Source of the DNA: Burkholderia sp.
Lineage (GTDB): Bacteria; Pseudomonadota; Gammaproteobacteria; Burkholderiales; Burkholderiaceae
DNA length: 46,791 nucleotides
NCBI GenBank assembly: GCA_030151225.1
Contig: JASLEG010000239.1
Span: forward strand, 1 to 46,791
Direction of reading: 5' to 3'
Shown: positions 33,680-42,736 of the stretch, in pieces
Numbering within the stretch: the first letter of the stretch is position 1
How the letters are laid out: every line of letters starts with the position of its first letter
The notes under the pieces: generated by a model
What the model saw: the letters and a program-made list of their open reading frames with translations, nothing else
Told to the model about the DNA's origin: nothing
Databases searched by the model: none
Translations under genes and position numbers: made by a program

Positions 33680-36060
33680 TGCCAGAACTTCCACCACGGC
33701 TTGCCGGCGGCCGCGGCGCCGGGGTTCGCCGCACGCGCCGCGGCGGCGTCCACCTCGGCGATCTTGCTCGCGATATCGTCCGCATCGTAGTTCACCGAGC
33801 GCGGCGATTCGGGGTTCACCTCGATCATGCGCAGATAGAGCTGCTTCGCGCGCGCGTTCAGACCGAGCTTGCGCGCGACGTCGGCGGCGATCACCAGCAG
33901 CATCGGGATGTCGGAGGCGATCGCCTGCTCGTGCAGCGCGTCCCACAGCGCCGTGGCCTGATCGCGATACGGCTCCACCAGATAGAACGCGCAGTCGAGC
34001 CGCGCGTGCAGCGCGTCGTGCGAGAGCTGCGCCTCGTCCTCGTCGGCGGCGCGCTGCCATTCGACGAGGCGCTGCAGCCACACCAGCTTTTCCGGGTGCC
34101 GGCCGAGGCGGTCCAGCGTCTGCACCATGGTGCGGCAATGCCAGTTGCCGTCGTGGCGGCTGAAGCCGTATTCGCTCGCGAAATGCCACAGCTGCTCGCC
34201 GGCCATCACGGTGCCCGCATCGTCATGCTTGCCGATCCGGCATCGCAGCACGCCGCTGTAGTGCTCGGCGAACGGGCTGGCGTCGATGCCGCGCCGGTGC
34301 AGCTCGAGCGCGGCGTCGTAATCGCCGTTGCAGTCGCAGAGGTTGATGGCGAGGTTGTTGCACATCATCGAGTACAGATGCGCGCCGGCATCGCCGGGCT
34401 GGCCGCGGCCCGTTTCGAAGTAGCGCTCCATCTGCGCGCGGCCGTGCTCGTACACGGCGGCCTGCACCTGCCACAGCCGGGCCCACGCGGCACGGCGCGC
34501 CTCGGAGGTCGGCAGCGCCTTGATCGCCTCGGCGAATTCGCTGTCCTCGTCGTCGAGCATGCAACCGAGCGCGTAGCAGCCGCTGCCGCCGCTCGGCTTG
34601 GGGGCCGGCAAGGCCAGCAGGCGCTCCACGCCGAGCGCGCGCAGCCGCGCCGTCATCAGCGAATACGCGCTGCGCCGGTCGTCGAGCCCGCCCGCCTCGA
34701 TCGCCGCCAGCGTGCGCGCGGCCTCGGTGGTCGCGTCGATGCGGCCGAACTGGCCTTCCAGCGTCGCGCCGAGCCGAACCAGCCACGGATGCCCCGGCGC
34801 GCGCCGCTCGACCACCGCGCGCGCGGCGTCGTACACCGCCTCGCGCAGCGCGTTGCCCTCGAGCTTGCCGACCGACGCGAAGATCTCCGCGTGCAGCGGC
34901 GAACGCGCCGTGATGTCGCTGCCGGAGGTGCCGCCGCAGGCGATCACGTGATCGAGCGTTTCGCTCAGGATGCAGGCGCGCACGGCGCAGAGCGGCCACC
35001 AGAACGCGGTGTCGTCCGGGTCGGCCAGCCGCTCGTGGACGATGCGCAGCGCGCCGGCGTGCGCTTCCGTGCCCTGTTCGTACAGATGCAGGAAGGCGCG
35101 ACGGCCGGCCTGCTCGCCACGTCCCGCCTCGATCAGCCACGGCAGTTCGTACTCGATGAAATCGTCGCCGCTGTCGTCGAGCGCGTAGCGTGCGCCCTCG
35201 CACAGCGCGAGTGCGCCGTCGAGATCGCCGTTCGCGCGCGCCGCGCGTGCCGCGAGCCGCGCGAGACGCACTTCCACCTCGCGCCGGCGCGACAGCGGCC
35301 AGTCGGCCAGGAGCGCGGTGACGGCCTGCTCGATCGCGGCGCGCGTGCCCGGCGCGATGTCGATGATGCTGGCGCCCACCCACAGCCAGTCGTGCTCGTC
35401 CACGTTCTGGTCCGCGCCGGCCGTGGCGAGCGCGGCGATCGCCGCCTCGCCCGCCGCGCGCGCCTCGTCGGCGCGGCCGAGCCGTTGCAGCGCGCGGGCG
35501 CGGGCCCGCTCGCGATCCGAGGCATCCCAGGCACGCAGCGCGGCGCGCACCGGCATCGCGCTCGCCAGCTCGTACTGCAACTCGGCGAGTTCGAGCGCGG
35601 CGCCGGGCAGCGTGGCGTCGATCGTGTCGTACAGGCTCTGCTTGCGAAAGCGATCGACGTCGAGCGCGGGCGCCTCGCGCACCACCGCGCGCATCTCGCC
35701 GAGCGCGCGCCGCGCGGCCGCCTCGTCGCCGCGGAAGCTCGCGATGCGCAGCCGCGCGTAGGCGAGCCGCATGCGGATTTCGTCGCGCGCCGCGGGCGCC
35801 GCCGCATCGAGCACGCGCGCGCCGTCCACGTCGAGCACCGCGTGCGTGGCCGCATCGTCGCCGGTGTTGATCCAGTGCACGTACAAGCGCTCGATCGCCT
35901 CGATCGTGTCGGGCAGCAGGGCTTGCGCACGCAGGCGGCCGGCCAGGTCGATCGCCTGGCCCGACCCGCCTTCCTCGAGATCGGCGTCGAGGCGGTTCAG
36001 AAAGGTGTCGAGCGCGGTGCCCGTCAAGGCGGGCGTGGCCGTGTCGTTGGTCGGCGTCAT
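33676..36060 (-). CDS. Large alpha-helical (TPR-like) protein of unknown function
   Basis: This 794-residue protein is almost entirely helical with TPR-like stretches, such as LQRLGRADEARAAGEAAIAAL, ANGDLDGALALCEGARYAL, CNGDYDAALELHRRGIDASP and KLGLNARAKQLYLRMIEVNP. It has no signal peptide or membrane segment and ends KPWWKFWQ. It is probably a cytoplasmic scaffold or binding protein. The ATG at 36060 has a strong AGGAG 8 nt upstream; the frame continues further upstream but through non-coding sequence. It is the first gene of a coupled three-gene operon. I do not know the family. Confidence 0.8.
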   Translation of the reverse strand: MTPTNDTATPALTGTALDTFLNRLDADLEEGGSGQAIDLAGRLRAQALLPDTIEAIERLYVHWINTGDDAATHAVLDVDGARVLDAAAPAARDEIRMRLAYARLRIASFRGDEAAARRALGEMRAVVREAPALDVDRFRKQSLYDTIDATLPGAALELAELQYELASAMPVRAALRAWDASDRERARARALQRLGRADEARAAGEAAIAALATAGADQNVDEHDWLWVGASIIDIAPGTRAAIEQAVTALLADWPLSRRREVEVRLARLAARAARANGDLDGALALCEGARYALDDSGDDFIEYELPWLIEAGRGEQAGRRAFLHLYEQGTEAHAGALRIVHERLADPDDTAFWWPLCAVRACILSETLDHVIACGGTSGSDITARSPLHAEIFASVGKLEGNALREAVYDAARAVVERRAPGHPWLVRLGATLEGQFGRIDATTEAARTLAAIEAGGLDDRRSAYSLMTARLRALGVERLLALPAPKPSGGSGCYALGCMLDDEDSEFAEAIKALPTSEARRAAWARLWQVQAAVYEHGRAQMERYFETGRGQPGDAGAHLYSMMCNNLAINLCDCNGDYDAALELHRRGIDASPFAEHYSGVLRCRIGKHDDAGTVMAGEQLWHFASEYGFSRHDGNWHCRTMVQTLDRLGRHPEKLVWLQRLVEWQRAADEDEAQLSHDALHARLDCAFYLVEPYRDQATALWDALHEQAIASDIPMLLVIAADVARKLGLNARAKQLYLRMIEVNPESPRSVNYDADDIASKIAEVDAAAARAANPGAAAAGKPWWKFWQ

Positions 36061-36759
36061 GCGGTTCTCCTGATCAATGGCGTTCGCGCGGGCGTGATGC
36101 CGGCGAAGCGGCACGGGCACGCGCGGGCCGCATCCGCAAAGGATGCCCCTCGCGCGCCTCGGCGGTGGATCGATGCGTGTGCATGCATGGTGTGCCGCGG
36201 ATCGCGTCACGGCCCGTTCGCGATCGTTCGTCCGTATCGGTTGTGCAGTCGTCCGGCCGGCCTCGCGGCGCGGCGGACGCGAGGCATTCTAACGCGGCGA
36301 CCGTGCCTGCCCGGCCCAAAAACGGCACGTTCGGTCTCAGGAAAGGCAGGCGAAAGTTCGGACTCGAGCGCGAGCACCGGGAACTCGATGTTCGCGCGCC
36401 GAAGTGGCACATGCCCCCGCGCGTGCGCGATCCGACCGCCATCGGCACCGTGCTCGGCATGGCATGGCATGGCATGGCATGGCATGGAAGCGTCGCTGAT
36501 CGGCGTGGCAATCGGCGGCGCGCCGAACATCCGGACGCTCGCTGCCGATCCTGCCGTTGCGGTGGCGAACTCCGTGCTGCCGTTGCCGGGGTTGATCGTG
36601 TTCTTCCGCAATGGCTCGGAACAACGGAAACGGAGGAGATGACCTGACGGGTTGGTGCACCACGCTGTCAGCGTGACGAGGGCACCAAGGGTGAACCGAC
36701 GACGGCCGGCCGCCCGAAGCAGACACTCGGCCATGCCAACGCAGCGCTGAATTCGACGT
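36061..36759. other. Gene-free region upstream of the three-gene operon
   Basis: About 700 bp lie between the operon start and the LysR stop. Frames of up to 160 codons exist, but none shows protein-like composition or known motifs. It contains the promoter of the operon (not resolved) and the GGCAT repeat at 36456-36487. Confidence 0.5.
36456..36487. repeat. Pentanucleotide tandem repeat (GGCAT)6
   Basis: Six perfect GGCAT units run from 36456 to 36485, followed by GG. Repeats of this kind change copy number by replication slippage. It lies about 400 bp upstream of the 794-residue gene, in no convincing reading frame. Confidence 0.9.
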
Positions 36760-37686
36760 TCATCCTGGACGACTCCCACCCGTCGTCCCACCCAACCTCG
36801 CCTGTATCAACTCCAGCAAGGTGCGAACTCGCGTGGTCACGGAATGCCGGTGACTGTAAGCACCCAGCAATTGCAGCGGCGCGGGGCGCATGTCGAGCGG
36901 CACTTCCAGCAGCCGGCCCGCGGCCAGGTCTTCCTGGCACGGATACGCCGCCACTATCGCGAAGCCGATACCTTCCCGCGCCCCTGCCACCGCCAGTTCT
37001 CCGCTGTTGACGCGGTAGCGGCTACGAACCGGTACCTTCACGATTTCACCGGAGGCGTCGAGAAATTGCCAGGGCTGGCCCTTCAGCGCGCTCAGCGTGG
37101 TGATGCAAGGCAGGGACTTGAGCTGGCGCACCTGGCTCGGCACGCCCGTTCTGGCCAACAGGGCGGGCGCGGCGACCACGATGCTGGGCAGCGTGGCCAG
37201 TTCGCGGGTGATGAATGTACTGTCATCCTGCCGGCCGCGATGGAAGACGATGGAAAGGTCGACGTCTTCCCGCAGCACCTCCAGGCCGGTCATGCGCGTA
37301 TCGCACTCCAGTTCGACGCCGGGATGGAGGCTGCAGAATTCGGCCAGGATGGGCGCCAGCAGCTTCGGTGCTTCACCGTGCATGCACATCTTCAGCGTGC
37401 CGCGCAGTTCTCGCTGCACCGCGCCGAGTTCTTCCTCGGTGCTGAGCAAGGCGTCAAGCAGCGGTTTCGCGCGCTCGTAGAGCAGCCTGCCGGCTTCGGT
37501 CATGCGCAGGTGGCGCGTGCTCCGCTCCAGCAGGCGGACGCCCAGCCTGCGCTCCAGCGCGGCGACGTGCCGGCTGACATTGGACGAAGGTAGTGCCAGC
37601 AGGCGCGCCGCACCCGCAAAGCTCTGTTCATCGACGACGGTGGCATAGATACGGACCGTATTCAGGTCGAGGGCATTGCGCATCAT
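36760..37686 (-). CDS. LysR-family transcriptional regulator
   Basis: This regulator (308 residues from 37686) has the winged helix ALDLNTVRIYATVVDEQSFAGAARLL, SSNVSRHVAALERRLGVRLLERSTRHLRMTEAG (about 5-65), and the substrate-binding domain (about 90-300). The start is uncertain: adjacent ATGs at 37686 and 37683 fit the usual LysR beginning, while an ATG at 37716 would add ten residues. It is divergent from a flavin monooxygenase 134 bp away and probably regulates it; a direct repeat TGCAT-TTT-TGCAT at 37712-37724 lies between them. Codon use is less GC-rich than in most of the window, and this is shared with the monooxygenase. Confidence 0.88.
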   Translation of the reverse strand: MMRNALDLNTVRIYATVVDEQSFAGAARLLALPSSNVSRHVAALERRLGVRLLERSTRHLRMTEAGRLLYERAKPLLDALLSTEEELGAVQRELRGTLKMCMHGEAPKLLAPILAEFCSLHPGVELECDTRMTGLEVLREDVDLSIVFHRGRQDDSTFITRELATLPSIVVAAPALLARTGVPSQVRQLKSLPCITTLSALKGQPWQFLDASGEIVKVPVRSRYRVNSGELAVAGAREGIGFAIVAAYPCQEDLAAGRLLEVPLDMRPAPLQLLGAYSHRHSVTTRVRTLLELIQARLGGTTGGSRPG

Positions 37687-37820
37687 TATCCCGATCGAGG
37701 TATGAAAGTCCTGCATTTTTGCATGCTACTTCTCCCATTTGGCTGAATCTAAGATGCCGTCCTGTCTGATCGTTCGCCGCCGGCGACACGTCAGGGCGGA
37801 TGGAACGGGAGAGTTTTCGC

Positions 37821-39044
37821 ATGGAAATCGGCATCCTTGGCGGCGGCATTGCAGGCTTGAGCGTGGCGCTTGCCTTGCACAAACGGGGGTACAGCCCCCG
37901 GATCTATGAGCGCCGGGCGGCGCCGGCGACCCTGGGGGCAGGTGTGACGCTTTGGCCCAACGCCGGCTTCGTGCTGGAGGAATTGGGGCTGCTGCAGGAC
38001 GTCGCGGCACTGGGCGGCCGGCCGGTGGCGATGCGCAGGCAGGATGCCGCGGGCAATGCGTTGGGCGGCATCGATATCGCGTTGCTGGACCGGACGATGG
38101 GATATCCGACCCATACGATCTTGCGCCGTGACTTGCAGACGGTGCTGCTGGACCATGTGGCACGGGCCGGCATCCCGGTGGCATTCGGGCATCGGGCGGT
38201 AACGATTGATCTCGAGGCCGACGGCAAAGCCGTCGCGCGGTTCGAGAACGGCGTGAGCATCCGTCCGGGGTTGCTGATAGGTGCCGATGGCCGCATGGAC
38301 TCGGTGGCTCGCAGGTTCGTCGCGGGGGACTGCACGCCGATTTATCAGGGTTTTGTGAATTGGATCGGCGTGGCGCAGGCGCCGCACGCGCTGCTGAACG
38401 ATGTTGCGATTCAGGATTTTTGGGGCGCGGGCGATCGCTTCGGTTGCGTGGCGGTCCGACCGGAGCTGGTCTATTGGGCGGCAGCGCAGGCGCGGCCATT
38501 GTCTGCCGCGGTACCCGTGGCAGACATGCGTCGGGAGGTCGAAAATCTGTTCGCGGGGTGGCCGGCCCCTGTTGCCGGCATCCTTCGAGCGACGCCCCCA
38601 CATGCCATTCGACTGATCGCCGTGCATGATCTGGAGCCGCTGCGCACCTGGAGTCGCGCGAATGTGCTGCTGGTAGGAGATGCGGCGCACGCGCCGTTGC
38701 CGACATCGGGCCAGGGCGCTTGTCAGGCGTTGGAGGATGCCTGGCATCTGGCGCGATGCCTGGATGGAGGTGACGGCAGCCTCGATGAAGCCTTGCTGCG
38801 TTTCGCCGGGATCCGTGGGGCGAAGACCGCGAAGCTGGCCGAACAGGGGCGAGTCCTGGCGCGCGACCTGTTTGCCACGGATCCTGAAACCTGCCGCATC
38901 CGAAACGAACGCGCGAAGTCGTCAACCCCCCTGCACGACGTGCAGGCCCTGGCAGCAGCCTGGTCACGGGGTTTGCCGACGTGCGTCGGTGCGGGCGCCA
39001 CGTCGATGGACGGCCCAGGCTTCGACAGTGTTTATCGCACCTGA
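37821..39044 (+). CDS. FAD-dependent monooxygenase (aromatic hydroxylase, UbiH/salicylate-hydroxylase type)
   Basis: This 407-residue flavoprotein has the N-terminal Rossmann motif GILGGGIAGLSVALAL, the mid motif LLIGADGRMDSVARR (DG motif) and the third FAD motif VLLVGDAAHAPLPTSGQGACQALEDA. This is the group A flavin monooxygenase pattern; members use NAD(P)H and oxygen to hydroxylate aromatic or similar rings. The ATG at 37821 was chosen for the GGGAGAG upstream and for its fit to the family; an ATG at 37800 adds seven residues. It is divergent from a LysR regulator. Base composition is lower in GC than neighbouring genes, a sign of recent acquisition. The substrate is unknown. Confidence 0.88.
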   Translation: MEIGILGGGIAGLSVALALHKRGYSPRIYERRAAPATLGAGVTLWPNAGFVLEELGLLQDVAALGGRPVAMRRQDAAGNALGGIDIALLDRTMGYPTHTILRRDLQTVLLDHVARAGIPVAFGHRAVTIDLEADGKAVARFENGVSIRPGLLIGADGRMDSVARRFVAGDCTPIYQGFVNWIGVAQAPHALLNDVAIQDFWGAGDRFGCVAVRPELVYWAAAQARPLSAAVPVADMRREVENLFAGWPAPVAGILRATPPHAIRLIAVHDLEPLRTWSRANVLLVGDAAHAPLPTSGQGACQALEDAWHLARCLDGGDGSLDEALLRFAGIRGAKTAKLAEQGRVLARDLFATDPETCRIRNERAKSSTPLHDVQALAAAWSRGLPTCVGAGATSMDGPGFDSVYRT

Positions 39045-39209
39045 AAGGCCGAGTCAGCCCCAACACCGTGCGACGCTGTCGTCCGCAGGTCGCATCGTCG
39101 CAGGTACCGCCCCGCTGCCGCGCGATCGCGATCGCGTAATGCGCCGACAGGCCCGCGCCGCCGCTGACGGCGATGCACGCTCAGGCCGATCGAGCCGATC
39201 AGGCCGGCG

Positions 39210-39560
39210 TCACTGATACGCGCACACCCGTGCGTTGTCGTTCACCCAGCAGGCGCCGTCGCGCTTCAGCACGCCCAGGTCTTCCTGCGCATGCGTTTCG
39301 GCATCCTCTCCGTTCCACGTGCCCTGCGCCTCGCCGTCGCTGATCGTCACATAGGCGAAATACCTCGAGGCACGGGCACGCGTGTCGGCCGCCCCGATCG
39401 AGAACGAGCCGCCTTCGTCGATCCTGACCTCGCACGGGCCGTTCAGATATTTCCTGTGCTTGACTTCGAGCACGCATTTCCCGGTCTTCGCCTGTACCGG
39501 GACCGACACCAGCACGGCCGACATGGCGATCGCGAAAAGCACCGTGATTTTCATGTTCAT
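39210..39560 (-). CDS. Small secreted protein of unknown function
   Basis: This 116-residue protein has a signal peptide (MNMKITVLFAIAMSAVLVSVPVQA, cleavage after about residue 24). The mature part contains four cysteines (GKCVLEV, GPCEVRI, GACWVND, RVCAYQ) that could form two disulfides, so it is probably periplasmic. A GAGAGG ribosome-binding site precedes the ATG; a second ATG two codons later is possible. I do not recognise the family. It is a single gene upstream of nothing obvious; between 39045 and 39209 only short unrecognised frames remain. Confidence 0.72.
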   Translation of the reverse strand: MNMKITVLFAIAMSAVLVSVPVQAKTGKCVLEVKHRKYLNGPCEVRIDEGGSFSIGAADTRARASRYFAYVTISDGEAQGTWNGEDAETHAQEDLGVLKRDGACWVNDNARVCAYQ

Positions 39561-39733
39561 GTGATGAACCTCTCTCAGGTTGGGCAGCGGGATGGGAAAC
39601 CGGGAAGACCGTCGATCGCCGCGATCGACGCGCCGGCCGCAAAGCCGCACGATATTAACGCGGCCCGAGCGGCCCTGGGCGCCGGATTTCCTCCGATAGG
39701 CAACCGTCTGCGTCAGCGAATCCGGAACGCGGG

Positions 39734-39757
39734 AAAAAAGCCCCGCCGAAGCGGGGC
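39734..39757 (-). terminator. Intrinsic terminator of the porin gene
   Basis: On the minus strand a stem GCCCCGC with GCGGGGC (39757-39751 and 39746-39740), with a TTCG tetraloop, is followed by six T (39739-39734), about 64 nt after the porin stop. Confidence 0.92.
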
Positions 39758-39820
39758 AAAGGATGGCGCTCGCTGTCAGACCGGCTTCGCTTGCCGCCGG
39801 AACAACGATCGCACCCGCGA

Positions 39821-41011
39821 TCAGAACTTGTGGCGCAGCGCGGCGCGGAACATCAACTGGTGGTTGTTCGACGAATCGCCGATGTTGCCGATCGCGGCCA
39901 CGGCGGCGGCACCCGTCGACGACGTGCCCGACGCGCGCTGCCATGCGCCTTCCACGTAGACGTCGGTGCGCTTGGACAGCAGGTAGTCGGCCATCAGGCT
40001 GAGCTGGTGGAAATGCTGGCCACCCACCGAGGTGCCCTTGGTCGTCGCCACGCTGTGGCCGCTCAGGTAGTCGTAGGCCGCGCTCAGGAAGAACACCGGG
40101 TTCACCATCCACTTCGCCGCGAAGTCCACGTTGTCGAAGCGCGCGGTGTGGTCGGCGAAGCTGCTGCTGTTCAGGCCGCCGTACTGCGTGTTCGACCACG
40201 AGGTCGTCAGCGACACCGGGCCAATCGTGTAGCCACCGCCCACGATCGCCGTCTGGTACGAGCTGGCGCTCGTGTAGCCGCGGTTCAGCAGGCCCGTCAG
40301 CGCGGTGGCGCCGTTCGCGTTGTCGGTGAAGAAGCCCGAACCGGCCGCGGCCGAGGTGGGATTCTTGAAGTATTCGAACGCGCCGCCCAGCATCAGCGGG
40401 CCGTTGTTGTACGCCACGCCGAACGAGTAGCCGCTGTTGGCGGTGGCGTTGCCCGCCACGCCGCCCACCGCGTACTCGCCGCCGAACGTGAAGCCCGCGT
40501 AGTTCGCGCTCATGTAGCGCACGGAGTTGTTCACGCGGATCGAGTTGGCGGTGTTGTCCAGGTCGCCCGGGTGCACGAACGGCACGGAGCCCGCCTGCGA
40601 GCCGGCCGAGGTCAGCGGCTGGCCGAAGTAGAACATCATGTCGTACTGGCGACCGAAGGTCAGGCTGCCGAAGCGATCCTGCTTCATGCCCACGAAGATC
40701 TGACGGCCCCAGGCGGTACCGCCCTGCGCGAACGCGCCGGTGTTCATGTTGATGCCCGACTCGAGGGTGAAGATCGCGCGCAGCCCGCCGCCCAGATCCT
40801 CCGAACCCGTCAGGCCCCAGCGGCTGCCGTTGATGCCGCTGGTCGAATCGAGGAACGTGCGGCTGCCGCCCGTCGGGCCGCCCGTGTTGCTCGAATACAT
40901 GATCCCTTCATCGAGAATCCCGTACAGCGTCACCGTGCTCTGCGCGTGCGCGGCGGTGCCGAGCGAACCGAGCGCGATGGCCCCGAGCGTCATTTTCGTG
41001 ATCGTCTTCAT
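39821..41011 (-). CDS. Gram-negative porin (Burkholderia OmpC-like, 16-strand type)
   Basis: This 396-residue protein starts MKTITKM with a signal peptide cleaved after AHA (about residue 23) and mature start QSTVTLYGILDEGI, the hallmark of Burkholderiales general porins. Inside are SRWGLTGSEDLGGGLRAIFTLE and RQIFVGMKQDRFGSLTFGRQYD, the usual strand and loop motifs. It ends in RHKF with the terminal Phe needed for outer-membrane assembly. The chosen ATG has GGAG 9 nt upstream. It forms trimeric diffusion channels for small hydrophilic solutes. It lies downstream, on the same strand, of the MFS transporter and may feed the same catabolic locus; its own leader carries a palindrome at 41034-41045. 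Confidence 0.95.
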   Translation of the reverse strand: MKTITKMTLGAIALGSLGTAAHAQSTVTLYGILDEGIMYSSNTGGPTGGSRTFLDSTSGINGSRWGLTGSEDLGGGLRAIFTLESGINMNTGAFAQGGTAWGRQIFVGMKQDRFGSLTFGRQYDMMFYFGQPLTSAGSQAGSVPFVHPGDLDNTANSIRVNNSVRYMSANYAGFTFGGEYAVGGVAGNATANSGYSFGVAYNNGPLMLGGAFEYFKNPTSAAAGSGFFTDNANGATALTGLLNRGYTSASSYQTAIVGGGYTIGPVSLTTSWSNTQYGGLNSSSFADHTARFDNVDFAAKWMVNPVFFLSAAYDYLSGHSVATTKGTSVGGQHFHQLSLMADYLLSKRTDVYVEGAWQRASGTSSTGAAAVAAIGNIGDSSNNHQLMFRAALRHKF

Positions 41012-41033
41012 GCAAAAGTTCTCCAATTTATGT

Positions 41034-41045
41034 AGTAGTGCTACT
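41034..41045. promoter_or_regulatory. Palindrome in the porin leader
   Basis: AGTAG-TG-CTACT is a 12-bp perfect palindrome located about 22 bp before the porin start codon. It could be an operator or an mRNA structure near the ribosome-binding site. Confidence 0.35.
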
Positions 41046-41124
41046 TTGTACGTCGTGATACGAGCGAAGCGGTTCGCGGGCCCCGGCGAGTCGGGGTCCG
41101 TGACATTGAAATGGCTTGGGAGCG

Positions 41125-41152
41125 CCGGCCCGCGCGCCGTGCGGCGGGCCGG
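41125..41152 (-). terminator. Possible terminator hairpin after the MFS gene
   Basis: A perfect 9-bp stem, CCGGCCCGC (41125-41133) with GCGGGCCGG (41144-41152) and a 10-nt loop, lies 55 nt beyond the MFS stop. There is no T run, so it may be only partly effective. Confidence 0.35.
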
Positions 41153-41207
41153 ACTTCAGGGTGCGACGTGCGAGGCGCTATCCAGCGCCTTGCACGTCAT
41201 GCGTGAC

Positions 41208-42530
41208 TCACGACACCGCGCGAGCCTGGGCCGCCGGGCGCACCCGCGAGAACGCCGGGGCGATCAGCAGCAGCGCGATGGCACCCACGATCACGAAGCC
41301 GCCCATGGTGGCGATCGCCATGCGGAAGCTGCCGGTGGTCTGCGTGAGCCAGCCGATGATGGTCGGGCCGAAGAAACCGCCGAGGTTCGACACGGCATTC
41401 ACGAAGGCCAGCACGGCGGCGGCGGCGGTGCCGCTGAAGAACATCGTGGGCAGCGTCCAGTAGGCGGGCATGCAGGCATACAGGCCGATCATCGCCACGC
41501 AGAACGCGGACATCGCGATCACCGGGCTGTCGAGGTTGCAGGCGGCCGTCACGAACGCCACGCACGACAGCACCAGCGGCAGGATCACGTCGGACAGGCG
41601 CAGCGCGCGGCTGCGGCAGCGGCGCGACCAGAGCAGCATGGCACCGGCACCGAGCAGGTTCGGCAGCGCGCTGAGCAGGCCCACCTGCAGCGTGGACACG
41701 TGGAAGGTCTTGATGATCTGCGGCAGCCAGAAGCCCGCGCCGTAGAAGCCGATCACGAAGCACACGCCCGTGAAGGTCACCACCAGCGTGCGCCAGTCGA
41801 ACAGCACCTTCAGCACGTGCGCGGCGCTGTGCGGATTGCCGTCGGCCAGATCCTCGGCCTGCTCGCGGTCGATCCTCGCCTGCAGCCAGTCGCGTTGCTC
41901 CGCCGTCAGCCAGCGTGCCTGCGACGGCTTCTCGAGCAGCCTGCGGTAGGTCACGATGCCGAGCACGATCGCCGGAACGCCCTCCACCACGAACAGCCAG
42001 CGCCAGCCGGGAATGCCGGCCAGGCCGTCGAAGCTCTGCAGGATCAGCGACGACACGGGCCCGCCGATGGCGGCCGCGATCGGCAGCGACATCATGAAGC
42101 GCGCGATGATCTGGGTGCGGTATTCGCGGGGGAACCAGAAGGTCAGGAAGAACAGCACGCCGGGGAAGAAGCCCGCCTCGCTCACGCCCAGCAGGAAGCG
42201 CACCACGTAGAACGAGTTCGGGCCCGCGATCGCCGAGGTGGCGAGCGTCACGAAACCCCACACCACCATGATCCGCGCGAGCCACACGCGCGCGCCGAAC
42301 TTCACCATCAGCAGATTGCTCGGCACCTCGAACGGCAGCATGCCGATGAAGAAGATGCCGGCGCCGAGACCGTACATGGCCGGCGTGAGGCCGAGATCGT
42401 GGTTCATCGTCAACGCGGCGAAGCCCACGTTGGTCCGATCGATGTAACTGACGATGTACAGCAGGAACAGGAACGGGATCAGCTTCGTCGCCGTCTTCCT
42501 GAGGACGGCGCGTTCGTCTACGGCTTTCAT
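41208..42530 (-). CDS. MFS transporter, anion:cation symporter (ACS) family
   Basis: This 440-residue protein has twelve predicted membrane segments. The N-terminal half shows ACS-family motifs: PFLFLLYIVSYIDRTNVGFAAL, GAGIFFIGMLPFEVPSNLLM, and RFLLGVSEAGFFPGVLFFLTFWFP, and it has a long central cytoplasmic loop (about 195-245). ACS carriers take up organic anions such as tartrate, phthalate, hydroxyphenylacetate or hexuronates with protons. The ATG at 42530 has GGAGACACAC directly upstream; the longer frame before it is rejected. It is divergent from an SDR/flavoprotein operon and shares operator-like repeats with it, so it probably imports the substrate of that pathway. Confidence 0.93.
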   Translation of the reverse strand: MKAVDERAVLRKTATKLIPFLFLLYIVSYIDRTNVGFAALTMNHDLGLTPAMYGLGAGIFFIGMLPFEVPSNLLMVKFGARVWLARIMVVWGFVTLATSAIAGPNSFYVVRFLLGVSEAGFFPGVLFFLTFWFPREYRTQIIARFMMSLPIAAAIGGPVSSLILQSFDGLAGIPGWRWLFVVEGVPAIVLGIVTYRRLLEKPSQARWLTAEQRDWLQARIDREQAEDLADGNPHSAAHVLKVLFDWRTLVVTFTGVCFVIGFYGAGFWLPQIIKTFHVSTLQVGLLSALPNLLGAGAMLLWSRRCRSRALRLSDVILPLVLSCVAFVTAACNLDSPVIAMSAFCVAMIGLYACMPAYWTLPTMFFSGTAAAAVLAFVNAVSNLGGFFGPTIIGWLTQTTGSFRMAIATMGGFVIVGAIALLLIAPAFSRVRPAAQARAVS

Positions 42531-42718
42531 GTGTGTCTCCTTGCCTGGCGCCAGGTGCGTGTGCGCCCAAATCTTGTCAAGCGTGCTCTGGACGGCCGCC
42601 TGGTGTTCGTCGGCCCGCGCCGTCGTGACAGCCAGGGCGCCGGCAGCGGGCGGGTCTCTATCAATGGCGATCGGATCGCCGGGAAAGCGTCGGGGGTTCC
42701 TTGCCGCAACCTCCAATA

Positions 42719-42736
42719 TGCGTAATTGATTACGCA
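42719..42736. promoter_or_regulatory. Operator-like inverted repeat, MFS side
   Basis: TGCGTAAT-TG-ATTACGCA is a perfect 18-bp palindrome about 190 bp before the MFS start codon. Its core GCGTAA/TTACGC is repeated on the SDR side of the same region. Confidence 0.65.

Noticed and set aside
36165..36647. A 160-codon plus-strand frame containing the GGCAT repeat
   Set aside because: The composition is Arg/Ala/Gly-rich, the repeat only encodes a GMAWH-like periodicity, and there is no ribosome-binding site. It is kept as a non-coding region.
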